Positions 49,011 through 59,374 of a stretch of 60,375 nucleotides of DNA are shown here, in pieces. Below the pieces are notes generated by a model. It made no database searches and was not told where the DNA came from. It saw only the letters and a program-made list of their open reading frames with translations. The DNA is taken from positions 1 to 60,375 of the forward strand of contig CAIUMM010000176.1 of assembly GCA_903900265.1 (NCBI GenBank). The letters are read 5' to 3'. The number at the start of each line of letters is the position of its first letter. The stretch's first letter is position 1. Source of the stretch: an uncultured Pseudomonadota bacterium (GTDB lineage Bacteria; Myxococcota_A; UBA796; SXON01). Both the position numbers and the translations under genes were made by a program.

Positions 49011-49808
49011 TTACAGGGTGCCGAACGCCTCCATCGCGCGCTCCAGCACCGCCAAGTCCCGATCCAGCGCGGTCTTTTTGGTGGTGATCGACCGAATCAG
49101 CCGGCGGGCCTCTTCGGGCGCGGCCCAGGTGATGCCTGCGGTCTCGTCGGTGTTGAATGCGCCGGTGTCTTCGACGGGCTGGAGCAGGTAGTACGCGGTC
49201 ATCGAGCTTGATCCCCGATACTCTCCGGGCAGCGCGCAGACCACACGCGTGCGCCAGCCGGTCTCCTCGAGGGTCTCGCGCACCGCCGCCTGCTCGGGCG
49301 TCTCGCCCGGTTCGATGTTGCCTTTGCTGAAGGTCCAGCCTTCGCGGTCAAAGTGGTTTTTGACCTCGCGCAGCAGCACCTTGCCGTCGGCGCGCACGAT
49401 GACGCCGCCGTAGGAGCGCTTGAGCCCGGACGGGTGCCGTTCTGGGGTCGACTTCGGGGTCGGCGCGATCACCGGCTGTGGCAGCGACTCGAGCTGGGTC
49501 AGCGCGCTCCAGACGTTGGAGTAGACGTGCGCGCGGTCGTAGCCTTGCCGGTGGGCGACCTCGGTCTTGAAGTTGTCGTAGTCGATGTCCTGCGCCATCT
49601 GCGTGAGCGCAGACGCCCACTGCGCGTGGGTGCAGGTGGCGCGGTACGGGTAGTCGGTGCCGCCGCCGGCGAGGGTGGGCGAGAGCTGCGGCACGTAGCG
49701 CGCGCGCAGCGCGTCGAGGTCACCGTGCACGCGGGCGCGCAGGGTCAGGTGGGAGTCGCCGGTCTTGCGGACCGCAGAGAAAAAGCCGATGGGGGTCAAA
49801 AGCCACAT
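49011..49808 (-). CDS. NUDIX hydrolase with an N-terminal uncharacterised domain
   Basis: A 265-residue fusion. The first about 100 residues (MWLLTPIGFFSAVRKTGD, PTLAGGGTDYPYRATC, QDIDYDNFKTEVAHRQG) match a domain that usually stands alone. The rest is a NUDIX hydrolase with the box GNIEPGETPEQAAVRETLEETGW, containing the catalytic Gx5Ex7REUxEExGU. It would hydrolyse a nucleoside diphosphate derivative; the fused domain may select it. ATG 49808 was chosen. Upstream, 49847 (TTG) is possible. Confidence 0.85.
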   Translation of the reverse strand: MWLLTPIGFFSAVRKTGDSHLTLRARVHGDLDALRARYVPQLSPTLAGGGTDYPYRATCTHAQWASALTQMAQDIDYDNFKTEVAHRQGYDRAHVYSNVWSALTQLESLPQPVIAPTPKSTPERHPSGLKRSYGGVIVRADGKVLLREVKNHFDREGWTFSKGNIEPGETPEQAAVRETLEETGWRTRVVCALPGEYRGSSSMTAYYLLQPVEDTGAFNTDETAGITWAAPEEARRLIRSITTKKTALDRDLAVLERAMEAFGTL

Positions 49809-49890
49809 GTTGTACTCGGGTGAAGCGGTGACCCCGTTGAGGGGCAACCTTCAAACGCCGGTAACGTGGGGCTGGCTGGGTGCGGTTTTG

Positions 49891-49902
49891 CGCAAATTTG
49901 CG
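49891..49902. other. perfect 12-bp palindrome CGCAAATTTGCG
   Basis: A perfect palindrome in the 113-base gap between the NUDIX gene and the end of the pentapeptide gene, next to a GCGGG-CAGGA-CCCGC hairpin (49905-49919). Could be a regulator site for the NUDIX gene or part of a terminator for the pentapeptide gene; there is no T-run. Confidence 0.3.
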
Positions 49903-49921
49903 GTGCGGGCAGGACCCGCCT

Positions 49922-50455
49922 TTACGTGAAGTGCTCGACCGTAGATTTGATGTGCCAACCTGGGTAGATCACCGCGTCGGTCAAGTCTGCGCCGGTGAGC
50001 TTGCACGCGGTCAGGTTCACCCCGCTCAGGATCGCGTCCCGGAGGTCTGCGCCGGCGAGATCGGCGTCCGTCAGGTTGGCGTCGCTGAGGTTGGCTGCGG
50101 TCAGGATCGCGCGCCGGAGCTTGGCTTCGGTCAAGTTGATCCCGGTGAGGTTGGCGCCGAAGAGCTTGGTGTTGGTCAGGGTCGCGCGCGAGAGGTCTGC
50201 GTGGGAGAGGTCCGCGCCCATCAGATCGGCGTTGCTGAGGTTCGCGCCGCTGAGGTTCGCGGCGGTCAGCGTCGCGGCGGCGATGTTCGCGCCCGTCAGG
50301 TTCGCGCCCGCGAGGTTTGCGCCGGTGAGGTCAACTTTGCGAAGCTTTACACCGGACAAGTCTACGCCGGCCAGCACCGCCGCGCGGCCGGTGGCATGGT
50401 CGGTCAGCCAATTGGCGTGGTCGGCGAGCACAGCAGACAGTTTGGCGGGATCCAT
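49922..50455 (-). CDS. pentapeptide repeat protein
   Basis: A 177-residue protein with about 25 tandem A(D/N)LXX units between residues 30 and 165, giving a right-handed quadrilateral beta-helix. Units with GANLTGAN, LSNADLMGADLSHADL and LTDADLAGADLRDAIL follow in register. The C-terminal Trp-His ends the solenoid. Some family members protect DNA gyrase, others have no known role; no diagnostic sequence is seen. Start ATG 50455 chosen over a TTG 50518 reading of the region. No signal peptide, so cytoplasmic. Confidence 0.88.
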   Translation of the reverse strand: MDPAKLSAVLADHANWLTDHATGRAAVLAGVDLSGVKLRKVDLTGANLAGANLTGANIAAATLTAANLSGANLSNADLMGADLSHADLSRATLTNTKLFGANLTGINLTEAKLRRAILTAANLSDANLTDADLAGADLRDAILSGVNLTACKLTGADLTDAVIYPGWHIKSTVEHFT

Positions 50456-50588
50456 TCGCGAGTCCCTATCACGGGGGGCGCAATCAACCGCGGCTCGCTG
50501 AGCACGGCGTGTACGCAAAGATCGCAGGTCACGACATTCTTGTCGCAGGTGAACGTCGTCTGCCCTGAAAGTCGGCGTTCACCGATAG

Positions 50589-50605
50589 TGGCACGGGGTG
50601 TGCTT
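50589..50605 (+). promoter_or_regulatory. sigma54-type (-24/-12) promoter candidate
   Basis: TGGCACGGGGTGTGCTT has GG and GC separated by exactly 10 bases, and matches TGGCACG-N4-TTGCW except for one T to G change. It lies 25-41 bases upstream of ATG 50630, leaving about 14 bases of untranslated leader that includes a GGAG Shine-Dalgarno. Sigma54 use is common in Myxococcota; no cognate activator gene was identified nearby. Confidence 0.45.
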
Positions 50606-50629
50606 CATAGACAGCGCACGGAGTCTCTC

Positions 50630-51391
50630 ATGTCCCAATACTGCTTCTCCACCCTTTGCATCCTGTCCGTCCTCTCGCTCACCGCCTGTGATCCCGCGCC
50701 GTCGGACACCGGCGCAGAGACCGGACCCGCCGCCGCCGAGCTGCAGCTCGAGGGAGGCTCGGTCACCTCCGAAGCCTGCCCCGACACCTACAGCTGCGAC
50801 GCGACCGACATCGCGACCGGCCCGCTGGAGGTCACGCGCACGGCCATGGACCCCGCTGCGGACCTTGCCATCACGGTGGACGGCGTGGCGTTCAGCGTGC
50901 ACTCGCCGACCGGCGTCGATCTTGCCGAGTTTGTAGGGTCCGAGGTCACTGCGTCGATGCGGGGCGAATGGATGGTGCCGATCAGCTTCGAGCTCCACGA
51001 TACCGACGGCCCGGTCTACGTGCTCGAAACCGGCCGGGGCAATGTCTTCAGCGTCGTCCCTGTAGACTTCGGCGAGGACTTGGGCTTCATCATCGACGAC
51101 GATGACTACCAGCTCACCTTCCACGCGATCGACGTCTCCACCGACGATGGTGTCGTTAGCGTCAAGCCCGGCGACGTCGTGACCATTCACGTCGGCGGCG
51201 CGAGCTACCGCTTCGCCGCCATCGCGTCCTACACTGCCGGCGAGATCCCCGGCGGTGAGTATGCCGACTGCGGGGGAAGGCTCTCGGTGTTGAGCTACGA
51301 GCTGCTCCGCATCCCCGCCGACTCGACGTTCTCGTCGATCAAGCGCCCCGACACCGCGACGATGGCGCGGCATAGCGGGTGTGCGGGGTAG
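50630..51391 (+). CDS. hypothetical lipoprotein
   Basis: A 253-residue protein with a lipobox (LSLTAC) after a hydrophobic start, and GGAG 7 bases before ATG 50630. Acidic throughout (many Asp/Glu). Cys residues follow at TSEACPDTYSCDATD and near the end (YADCGGRL and HSGCAG). The core looks all-beta (FSVVPVDFGEDLGFIIDDDDY, VVTIHVGGASYRFAAIASY). It has no named family that I recognise. The frame extends far upstream to 49880 but that part is antisense to the pentapeptide gene. Its promoter is the sigma54-like site just upstream. Confidence 0.75.
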   Translation: MSQYCFSTLCILSVLSLTACDPAPSDTGAETGPAAAELQLEGGSVTSEACPDTYSCDATDIATGPLEVTRTAMDPAADLAITVDGVAFSVHSPTGVDLAEFVGSEVTASMRGEWMVPISFELHDTDGPVYVLETGRGNVFSVVPVDFGEDLGFIIDDDDYQLTFHAIDVSTDDGVVSVKPGDVVTIHVGGASYRFAAIASYTAGEIPGGEYADCGGRLSVLSYELLRIPADSTFSSIKRPDTATMARHSGCAG

Positions 51392-51410
51392 TCGCTTTGC
51401 CGTGAGGTGG

Positions 51411-51689
51411 TCACGGCATCGCGGAGCCTGCCAGCATGTACGCCTCGATGCGGCGCGCCTCTTCGGGGGTCAAGCGGGCTCGTCGCGTCATATCGGTGAA
51501 CGTGGCGGACCATGCTGGGGTGCGTGCTTGCCTGGGATGCGGGGGTGTGTGGCAATTGCCGCAGCGCACCCGTAGCAGGTCGCGTCCTTTTGTGAGCTCT
51601 TCGACGGTGATGCCGGGCGTCGCCGCTGCCATGGCTTCGTTGGGCTCCGGCAGCTGTACCGTCGCGCACGCAAAAAGCAGCGTCAGCAT
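51411..51689 (-). CDS. small mono-heme cytochrome c lipoprotein
   Basis: A 92-residue protein, minimal signal MLTLLFAC, then a single CGNCH heme motif at about residue 43 with His and a Met (DMTRR or the final SAMP) as possible axial ligand. The context after the heme (TPPHPRQARTPAWSATFTDM) is short, and the C-terminal helix RLTPEEARRIEAYML ends the fold. It overlaps the upstream gene by one base (TGATG). Its Fur-box operon suggests a role in iron or electron transfer under iron limitation. Confidence 0.75.
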   Translation of the reverse strand: MLTLLFACATVQLPEPNEAMAAATPGITVEELTKGRDLLRVRCGNCHTPPHPRQARTPAWSATFTDMTRRARLTPEEARRIEAYMLAGSAMP

Positions 51690-52393
51690 CACAGGTCGAT
51701 CCCCAGCAGCACGCGAGCCTCGATCGCGGCGTCCTCTCGGGTCGGGCCCGTCAGACCGTACAGCACCGACACGGTGCCGTTCAATGCTCCCTCGCCGCCG
51801 CCGAGGTGCACCGAGGGGCCTGCCCACGCGTAAGGGCCCTCCGCCGCTACTCCGAGCACAGTCTCGACTTTTGCCTCGGCGCCGAGCGCCAGTCCTTTGT
51901 TTGGGCGCCACATCAGCCCTGCGGTCGGCTCCAGCACCGTCTCTACCTCCTCCTCACCGAATTCAAGCTCCGCGGTGAGGTTGAGCGCGGCGCGCACGGT
52001 GTCTCCTTCCCGCGCCGCGATCAGCTTCAACTCGGCGCCGTGGGCGTCCAGCGTCGGCGAGCCGATGTACTCCAGGTAGAGCGCGAGGTCGACGGGCAGC
52101 GCGCCGATGGGGAGGGGGCGGTAACGCAGCCGAGCCTTGTACGCCGAGAATCGCAGCGAATCGGCGCCGCTCTGCTCGGATACGAGGTACAGCCCTGCTT
52201 CGAGGTTCGGGGTGATCCCATACTCGAGCTCGATCTCCTGCGTCCACTCGGGCGCGCCGCCTTGCGGCAGCTCGAGAGTGACGATCGGCTCCAGCTCTAC
52301 GGAGCCCGCGGCGACCGTCGCGGCTCCGTAGGACCAAGCAAGGAAGCGCTCTCCAGCGAGGGCGGGGGCTGCGGACAACAGGACGATGAGCAT
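51689..52393 (-). CDS. outer-membrane beta-barrel-like protein, Fur-regulated
   Basis: A 234-residue protein with a signal peptide (MLIVLLSAAPALA) that has no basic residue, and about ten amphipathic strands (VELEPIVTLEL, EIELEYGITPNLEAGLYLVSE, RLRYRPLPIG, LALYLEYIGS, AELKLIAA, RAALNLTAELEFG). It ends in Leu after an apolar stretch, as porin-like barrels may. TTGGAG lies 5 bases upstream of ATG 52393, while a GTG at 52411 is next to the Fur box. It could serve as a small iron-related outer-membrane protein; the function is not shown. Confidence 0.7.
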   Translation of the reverse strand: MLIVLLSAAPALAGERFLAWSYGAATVAAGSVELEPIVTLELPQGGAPEWTQEIELEYGITPNLEAGLYLVSEQSGADSLRFSAYKARLRYRPLPIGALPVDLALYLEYIGSPTLDAHGAELKLIAAREGDTVRAALNLTAELEFGEEEVETVLEPTAGLMWRPNKGLALGAEAKVETVLGVAAEGPYAWAGPSVHLGGGEGALNGTVSVLYGLTGPTREDAAIEARVLLGIDL

Positions 52394-52415
52394 CAGGACT
52401 CCAAGGTGCACAAAT

Positions 52416-52434
52416 GATAACGATTATCATTATC
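52416..52434 (-). promoter_or_regulatory. Fur box
   Basis: GATAACGATTATCATTATC matches the 19-bp consensus GATAATGATAATCATTATC at 17 of 19 positions and is a near-palindrome. It lies 23 bases before ATG 52393 and probably overlaps the promoter of the two-gene operon, so iron-replete Fur would repress it. No other copy was noticed in the window. Confidence 0.8.
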
Positions 52435-52534
52435 AAGTGCAAGCTGGTCAGCAGACCGGCGGCGTTTTTGGAAGGGGACGCGCGTTAGGCGCTGGACGGG
52501 CTGCTGGAGTCCTCGGACGCGCCCCCCGCCCGAC

Positions 52535-54881
<2,347 letters not shown>

Positions 54882-54885
<4 letters not shown>

Positions 54886-55892
54886 GGTGCACCCGGCTTG
54901 GGGCTACTCACGCCAAGCTCGACGACGTGACAGGCTACGACGTGGTCAGGGCCCGCTACCCGCAGCGCAGGCGCCTCGGTGCGGCAGCGATCGATCGCCG
55001 ACGCGCAGCGGGGGTGAAACCTGCAACCGGAGGGCGGATCCGCCACGCTCGCGGCGTGACCGGGGATGGAGACCGGCAGGCGCGCCTCTCCCGGGCTGGG
55101 CGGCAGCGCGGCGAGCAACCCGCGGGTGTAGGGGTGCAGCGCGCCGTCGGCGGCCAGCACCTCGGAGGGGGCGCGCTCGACGAGGCGGCCTGCGTACATC
55201 ACCGCGATCGCGCTCGCGAGCTCGAGCAGCAGCGCGACGTCGTGGGTGATGAACACCATCGCGAAGCCGGACGCGTCCTGCGCGGCCAACAGCTGCCGGA
55301 GGATGTCGCGCTCGACTACGACGTCCAGCGCCGTCGTAGGCTCGTCCAAGACCAAAAGCGGCGGGTTCAAGGCGAGGCCCAGCGCGATCGTCACGCGTTG
55401 GCGCATGCCTCCGGACAGCGCGTGCGGGTAGCTGTCGAGGTGCACGGGGTCCAGACCGACGCGGGAGAGCAGCGCCGCCGCGCAGGCCCGGACGCCGCCT
55501 TCGGGCTTTACCCCGTGCGCGGTGAAGGTCTCGGCGAAGTGGTCCAGCACGCGCAACACCGGGTTCAACGAGGACAGCGCGCCTTGCGGCACCAGCGCGA
55601 CCTGCGCGCCCCAGATGTTGCGCAGCCCCGCGGCGTCGAGGTCCAGCAGCTCGGCGCCGGCGAGCCGCACGCTCCCGCCGGTCACGACCCCAGGCGCGGG
55701 CAGCAAGCGCAGCGCGCCCAGGACCGCCGTGGACTTGCCGCTTCCGGACTCGCCGACCAGCCCGAGGGTCTGGCCGCGGCGCACCGTGAACGAAACGCCG
55801 TCTACCGCACGTACCGGCCCGTAGTCGACGCTCAGCGCGTCTACTGCGAGTAGCGCGCTGGCTGGATCTCCGCGTGGATCGCGTTCAGTCAT
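54882..55892 (-). CDS. oligopeptide/oligosaccharide-type ABC transporter ATPase (OppD/DppD-like)
   Basis: A 336-residue ATPase. Walker [10 protein letters not shown], signature [17 protein letters not shown], Walker [15 protein letters not shown], switch His FITHDV. The C-terminal C-x-F-x-P-R-C motif ([15 protein letters not shown]) is typical of OppD-like proteins. It starts with ATG 55892, 8 bases inside the permease gene. Paired with the ATPase above. Confidence 0.93.
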
Positions 55893-56769
55893 CGCCCCTC
55901 CGCACCGGCGTGGGTTGCGGTCCCGGACCGCTCGCGCCGCTCACACGCAGCCGCGGGTTGGCCCGGGCGTCGAGCGCGAAGCCGAGCAGCGAGAGCCCGA
56001 AGCCGACGCCGGCGACGCAGACCCCGGTGGGCACGAAGGTCCACCACGCCCCGACGAGCAGCGCGCTGTCGTTGGTCGCCCAATACAGGTTGGTTCCCCA
56101 GGACACGCCGGAGAGGTCGCCGAGGCCGAGGAACTCCAGCCCGACCTGCGCGCCGATCGCGTACAGCGTCGCGCCGATGAACGCCGATCCCAAGAGCGAG
56201 GCGAGGTTCGGCAGGATCTCGACCACCACGATGCGCCACGTAGGCTCGCCGCTGACGATACACGCCGACACAAAGTCCCGCGAGCGGATCGACAGCACTT
56301 GCGCCCGCACGACGCGCGCGTGCCAGGGCCAGCCGGTGAGCGCCAACACCGCCGCCATCGTGACCGGGCCCGGCGGCAGCCACGCGGCGATCACCACCAT
56401 CAGCGGCAGCCCCGGCATCACCAGCGACACGTTGATGATCCACGTCAGCGCCGCGTCCACCGCGCCGCCCAAGAACGCCGCGGTCGCGCCGGTGAGCGCG
56501 CCGATCGCCACGACGACGGCGCCGACCAGCGCGCCGACGAGCAGGGTCGTGCGCGCGCCGACCACGGTCTGCGCCAGTACGTCCTGTCCTTGACCGGTGG
56601 TTCCCAACCAGTGCGCCGCTGACGGTGCTTGCAAGGGTGCCGCGACAAACGCCGTCGGATCGCCGACGAAGAACGGCCCTATCAGCGCGATCAGCGCAAA
56701 GGCGCTCACCAGCGTCAGGCCCAAGCGGGTCGCTGGTGTGGTCGTGCGCGTGCTGTTTCTCGCGCTCAT
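55885..56769 (-). CDS. ABC permease, DppC/OppC-like
   Basis: A 294-residue inner-membrane permease with five or six helices (LGLTLVSAFALIALIGPFF, TTLLVGALVGAVVVAIGAL) and the EAA motif region VRAQVLSIRSRDFVSACIVSGE before a Gly (EPTWRIV). The long N-terminal tail is Thr/Arg-rich. The start overlaps the DppB-like stop (ATGA). It partners with the DppB-like protein to make the transmembrane channel. Confidence 0.92.
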   Translation of the reverse strand: MSARNSTRTTTPATRLGLTLVSAFALIALIGPFFVGDPTAFVAAPLQAPSAAHWLGTTGQGQDVLAQTVVGARTTLLVGALVGAVVVAIGALTGATAAFLGGAVDAALTWIINVSLVMPGLPLMVVIAAWLPPGPVTMAAVLALTGWPWHARVVRAQVLSIRSRDFVSACIVSGEPTWRIVVVEILPNLASLLGSAFIGATLYAIGAQVGLEFLGLGDLSGVSWGTNLYWATNDSALLVGAWWTFVPTGVCVAGVGFGLSLLGFALDARANPRLRVSGASGPGPQPTPVRRGDD

Positions 56770-57749
56770 GTACGCGCCCGCGGGTCGAGGGCGATGATCA
56801 GCGCGTCAACGACGGCGTTGGCGCCGAGCACCGCGAGGGTGATCGTCAGAAATAGACCCTGCAAAAGCGGGTAGTCCTGCCCGCGCACCGCTTGCAGCAG
56901 GAGGTAGCCTTGGCCGGGGTACGCGAACACGATCTCGGTGAGCAGCGCGCCGGAGACCACAAAGCCGATCGCCATGCCGAAGCTGGTCAAGCTGGGGAGC
57001 AGCGCGTTGCGGATCGCGTAGTGCAGGAAGATGCGCCCGGGAGGCAGGCCGCGTGCTTGCGCGTAGCGGATCGGGTCGTCGCCCAACACCACGAGCATCG
57101 CGTTGCGCATCGTCAGCACCCAACCGCCGAGCGAGGCTACGACCATCGTCGCGCCGGGGAGCAAGGCGTGGCGCAGCGCGCTGGCTACGAATTCCAGCGT
57201 CGCGCCGGCTTGAACTTCGGGTCCGTACGCGTGACGCACTGGGAACCAACCGAGCTCAAAGCCGAGTCCCCAAGCCGCGGCCATCGCCATCCAGAAGTAC
57301 GGAAAAGCCCCCAAGAACGACAACAGCGGCGGAGCCACGGTGTCGAGCCAGCCGCCGCGTCGCCAGGCCGCGAGCGCGCCGATCGTCGAGCCAAGCAGGA
57401 AGGAAACCACCAGCGCGCCTCCTGCTAAAAACACCGTCCAGCCGAGGCCGGTGCCGATCACCGCGCTGACGGGCTCGGGAAAATAGACCAGTGACGTCCC
57501 AAGTTCGCCATGCGCAAGCTGTTGCAGGTAGAGCACGTACTGCGTCGCGAGGGGCGCGTCGGAGAGCCCGAGCGTGACGCGCAGGCTGTCCAGCGCCGCC
57601 GGCTCGATGCGTCCCTGAAAGCGCGCGTAGAGCGCTTGCGCCGGATCACCCGGCATCAACCTCGGTAGCAGGAAGTTGAGCGTCAGCGCGACCCACGCGG
57701 CCAGCGCGTACAGGCCGAGGCGCCGTCCAAGCTGGATCAGCGGGCCCAT
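56766..57749 (-). CDS. ABC permease, DppB/OppB-like
   Basis: About 327 residues and six helices, with the oligopeptide-family N-terminus RLGLYALAAWVALTLNFLLPRLMPGDP. The cytoplasmic EAA-like region is VVLGDDPIRYAQARGLPPGRI with the helix-turn pattern ALLPSLTSFGMAIGFVVSGALLTEIVFAYPGQG. ATG 57749 overlaps the SBP stop (TGATG); TTG 57752 is the alternative. It is the first permease of the operon. Confidence 0.92.
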   Translation of the reverse strand: MGPLIQLGRRLGLYALAAWVALTLNFLLPRLMPGDPAQALYARFQGRIEPAALDSLRVTLGLSDAPLATQYVLYLQQLAHGELGTSLVYFPEPVSAVIGTGLGWTVFLAGGALVVSFLLGSTIGALAAWRRGGWLDTVAPPLLSFLGAFPYFWMAMAAAWGLGFELGWFPVRHAYGPEVQAGATLEFVASALRHALLPGATMVVASLGGWVLTMRNAMLVVLGDDPIRYAQARGLPPGRIFLHYAIRNALLPSLTSFGMAIGFVVSGALLTEIVFAYPGQGYLLLQAVRGQDYPLLQGLFLTITLAVLGANAVVDALIIALDPRART

Positions 57750-59374
57750 CAATTGGCGCTCCGGGGACGCACGCGCGTCAGCACGAAGAGCGCGTCGGGC
57801 ACGGTGTTCGGCGAGAGCGTGGCGTAGGGATCTTCAGCCGTCGGAAAGCCGGTGATGCGCGTGGTGTTGTACTCGCCCCACGCCGGCGTCGGGAACAGCG
57901 GGATCGCCGGGGCTTCGTCGGCAAAGACCGCTTGCAACGACGCAGAGAGCGCGTGCTGCTCGGCGGTGTCGTCGGTGGCTTCAAAGCGAGTCAGCAGCGC
58001 GTCTGCCGCGGGGCTGCTGTAGCGCTGCCAGTTGGATGGCGCAGGCTCGCCTACGGGTTTCACGGTGCCCGAGCCAAGCAGCCCCCGGTAGAACGCGTAG
58101 GGCGTCGGGCCGGACACCGACCAGCCTAAGGTCAGCGCGAAGTCCCCGCGCGACACGCGGTCGAACCACGTTCCGAAGTCCAACCCTTGCAGCGGCGCGT
58201 GGATGCCGATGGCGTCGAGGTCGTGGCCGATGGTCTGCGCGGCGCGCACCCAGTCCGACCAGCCCGCTGGACACAGGATCGGCAGCTCCAACGGCGCGCC
58301 GTCGAGCCCGTGACGGTGCCCGTCGGCGCCGATTTTGTAGCCGGCTTCGTCGAGCAGCGCGGCCGCAGCTTGGGGATCTTGGCGGACCCACGTGTCACTC
58401 GGGGGCTCTACGCGCCAGGACCGGTAGCCGTCCGACAACGCGGAGGGATGCGATGGCACGGCGTAGTCGTGCATCGCGACCTTGACGAGCAGGTCGCGAT
58501 CGATCGCGAGGCTGAGCGCCTTGCGGACCCGCGCGTCGTTGAGCGGCGCGGCGGTGGTCTGCGGGTACAGGAACACGGTGTCGGACACCGCCGGGAACCA
58601 GTAGCCGCGGTGCTCGGGATCGCGGCTGACGTAGGTGCGCGCGATCGCCGGCACAAAGCTGCCCGCCCAGTCGACCTCGCCGTCGATCAGCGCGAGCAGC
58701 GCTTGATCGTTGGACGCGACCGCGGGGAATCGCAGCGTGTCGACCGCCGGGACTCCCGGCTGCCAGTAGTAGGGGTTCTTGCCGAGCTCCCAGACCTGCG
58801 GGTCGAAGCGCACGATCTCGGTGAACGGCCCGGTGCCGACGGGATCCGGGTTGGCGAACGCGACCGGGTCAGCCACCGCTTCCCACACGTGGCGCGGCAC
58901 GATCGGCTGGTGCGCCACGAGCGCTAAGCCCGGGGAGTAGGCGCGGGTGAAGGTGATCTGGACGGTGTGCGCGTCTGGCGCCTCCACGCTCTGCACGAAG
59001 GTCCAGAGCCCAGCGGCGTCTAAGGCCGGAAAGCGCTTGAGCAGGTTCAACGTCCACGCGACGTCGTCGGCGGTGAACGGCTGCCCGTCCGACCAGCGCA
59101 CGTCGGGGCGTACGGTGAATTCCAGCACGCGAGCCGGGTCCGTCCACCGGTAACTGCTCGCTAACCAAGGGACGAATTCCCCGGTCGCGCGGTTGTAGAT
59201 CAGCAGCGGCTCGTAGATGCCGGCGCTGGTCGGCCAGCGCGCTCCACCGGTAGACAGCAGCGGGTTGAAGTTTCGCACCCACGCTGCCTGTTGCTCTTGC
59301 AGCACGGTCATCGTCCCCGGCGGCACCGGCGCGACAGGGTCTGCGCACGCGAGCAGACCCAGCGCGAGGATCAC
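57749..59374 (-). CDS. family 5 extracellular solute-binding lipoprotein
   Basis: A 541-residue periplasmic or outer-face binding protein of the OppA/DppA family. MILALGLLAC gives a short lipobox. Family blocks include RVLEFTVRPDVRWSDGQPFTADDV, GTGPFTEIV and VRKALSLAIDRDLLV. Bound ligand: family 5 includes beta-glucan oligosaccharide binders, and the flanking GH16 and GH1 genes suggest laminari- or cello-oligosaccharides rather than peptides; an inference. GTG 59374 overlaps the GH16 stop (GTGA). Confidence 0.92.
   Translation of the reverse strand: MILALGLLACADPVAPVPPGTMTVLQEQQAAWVRNFNPLLSTGGARWPTSAGIYEPLLIYNRATGEFVPWLASSYRWTDPARVLEFTVRPDVRWSDGQPFTADDVAWTLNLLKRFPALDAAGLWTFVQSVEAPDAHTVQITFTRAYSPGLALVAHQPIVPRHVWEAVADPVAFANPDPVGTGPFTEIVRFDPQVWELGKNPYYWQPGVPAVDTLRFPAVASNDQALLALIDGEVDWAGSFVPAIARTYVSRDPEHRGYWFPAVSDTVFLYPQTTAAPLNDARVRKALSLAIDRDLLVKVAMHDYAVPSHPSALSDGYRSWRVEPPSDTWVRQDPQAAAALLDEAGYKIGADGHRHGLDGAPLELPILCPAGWSDWVRAAQTIGHDLDAIGIHAPLQGLDFGTWFDRVSRGDFALTLGWSVSGPTPYAFYRGLLGSGTVKPVGEPAPSNWQRYSSPAADALLTRFEATDDTAEQHALSASLQAVFADEAPAIPLFPTPAWGEYNTTRITGFPTAEDPYATLSPNTVPDALFVLTRVRPRSAN

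Noticed and set aside
49880..50629. N-terminal extension of the lipoprotein frame (49880-50629)
   Set aside because: That part is antisense to the pentapeptide gene and has no start; the real start is ATG 50630 with a lipobox.
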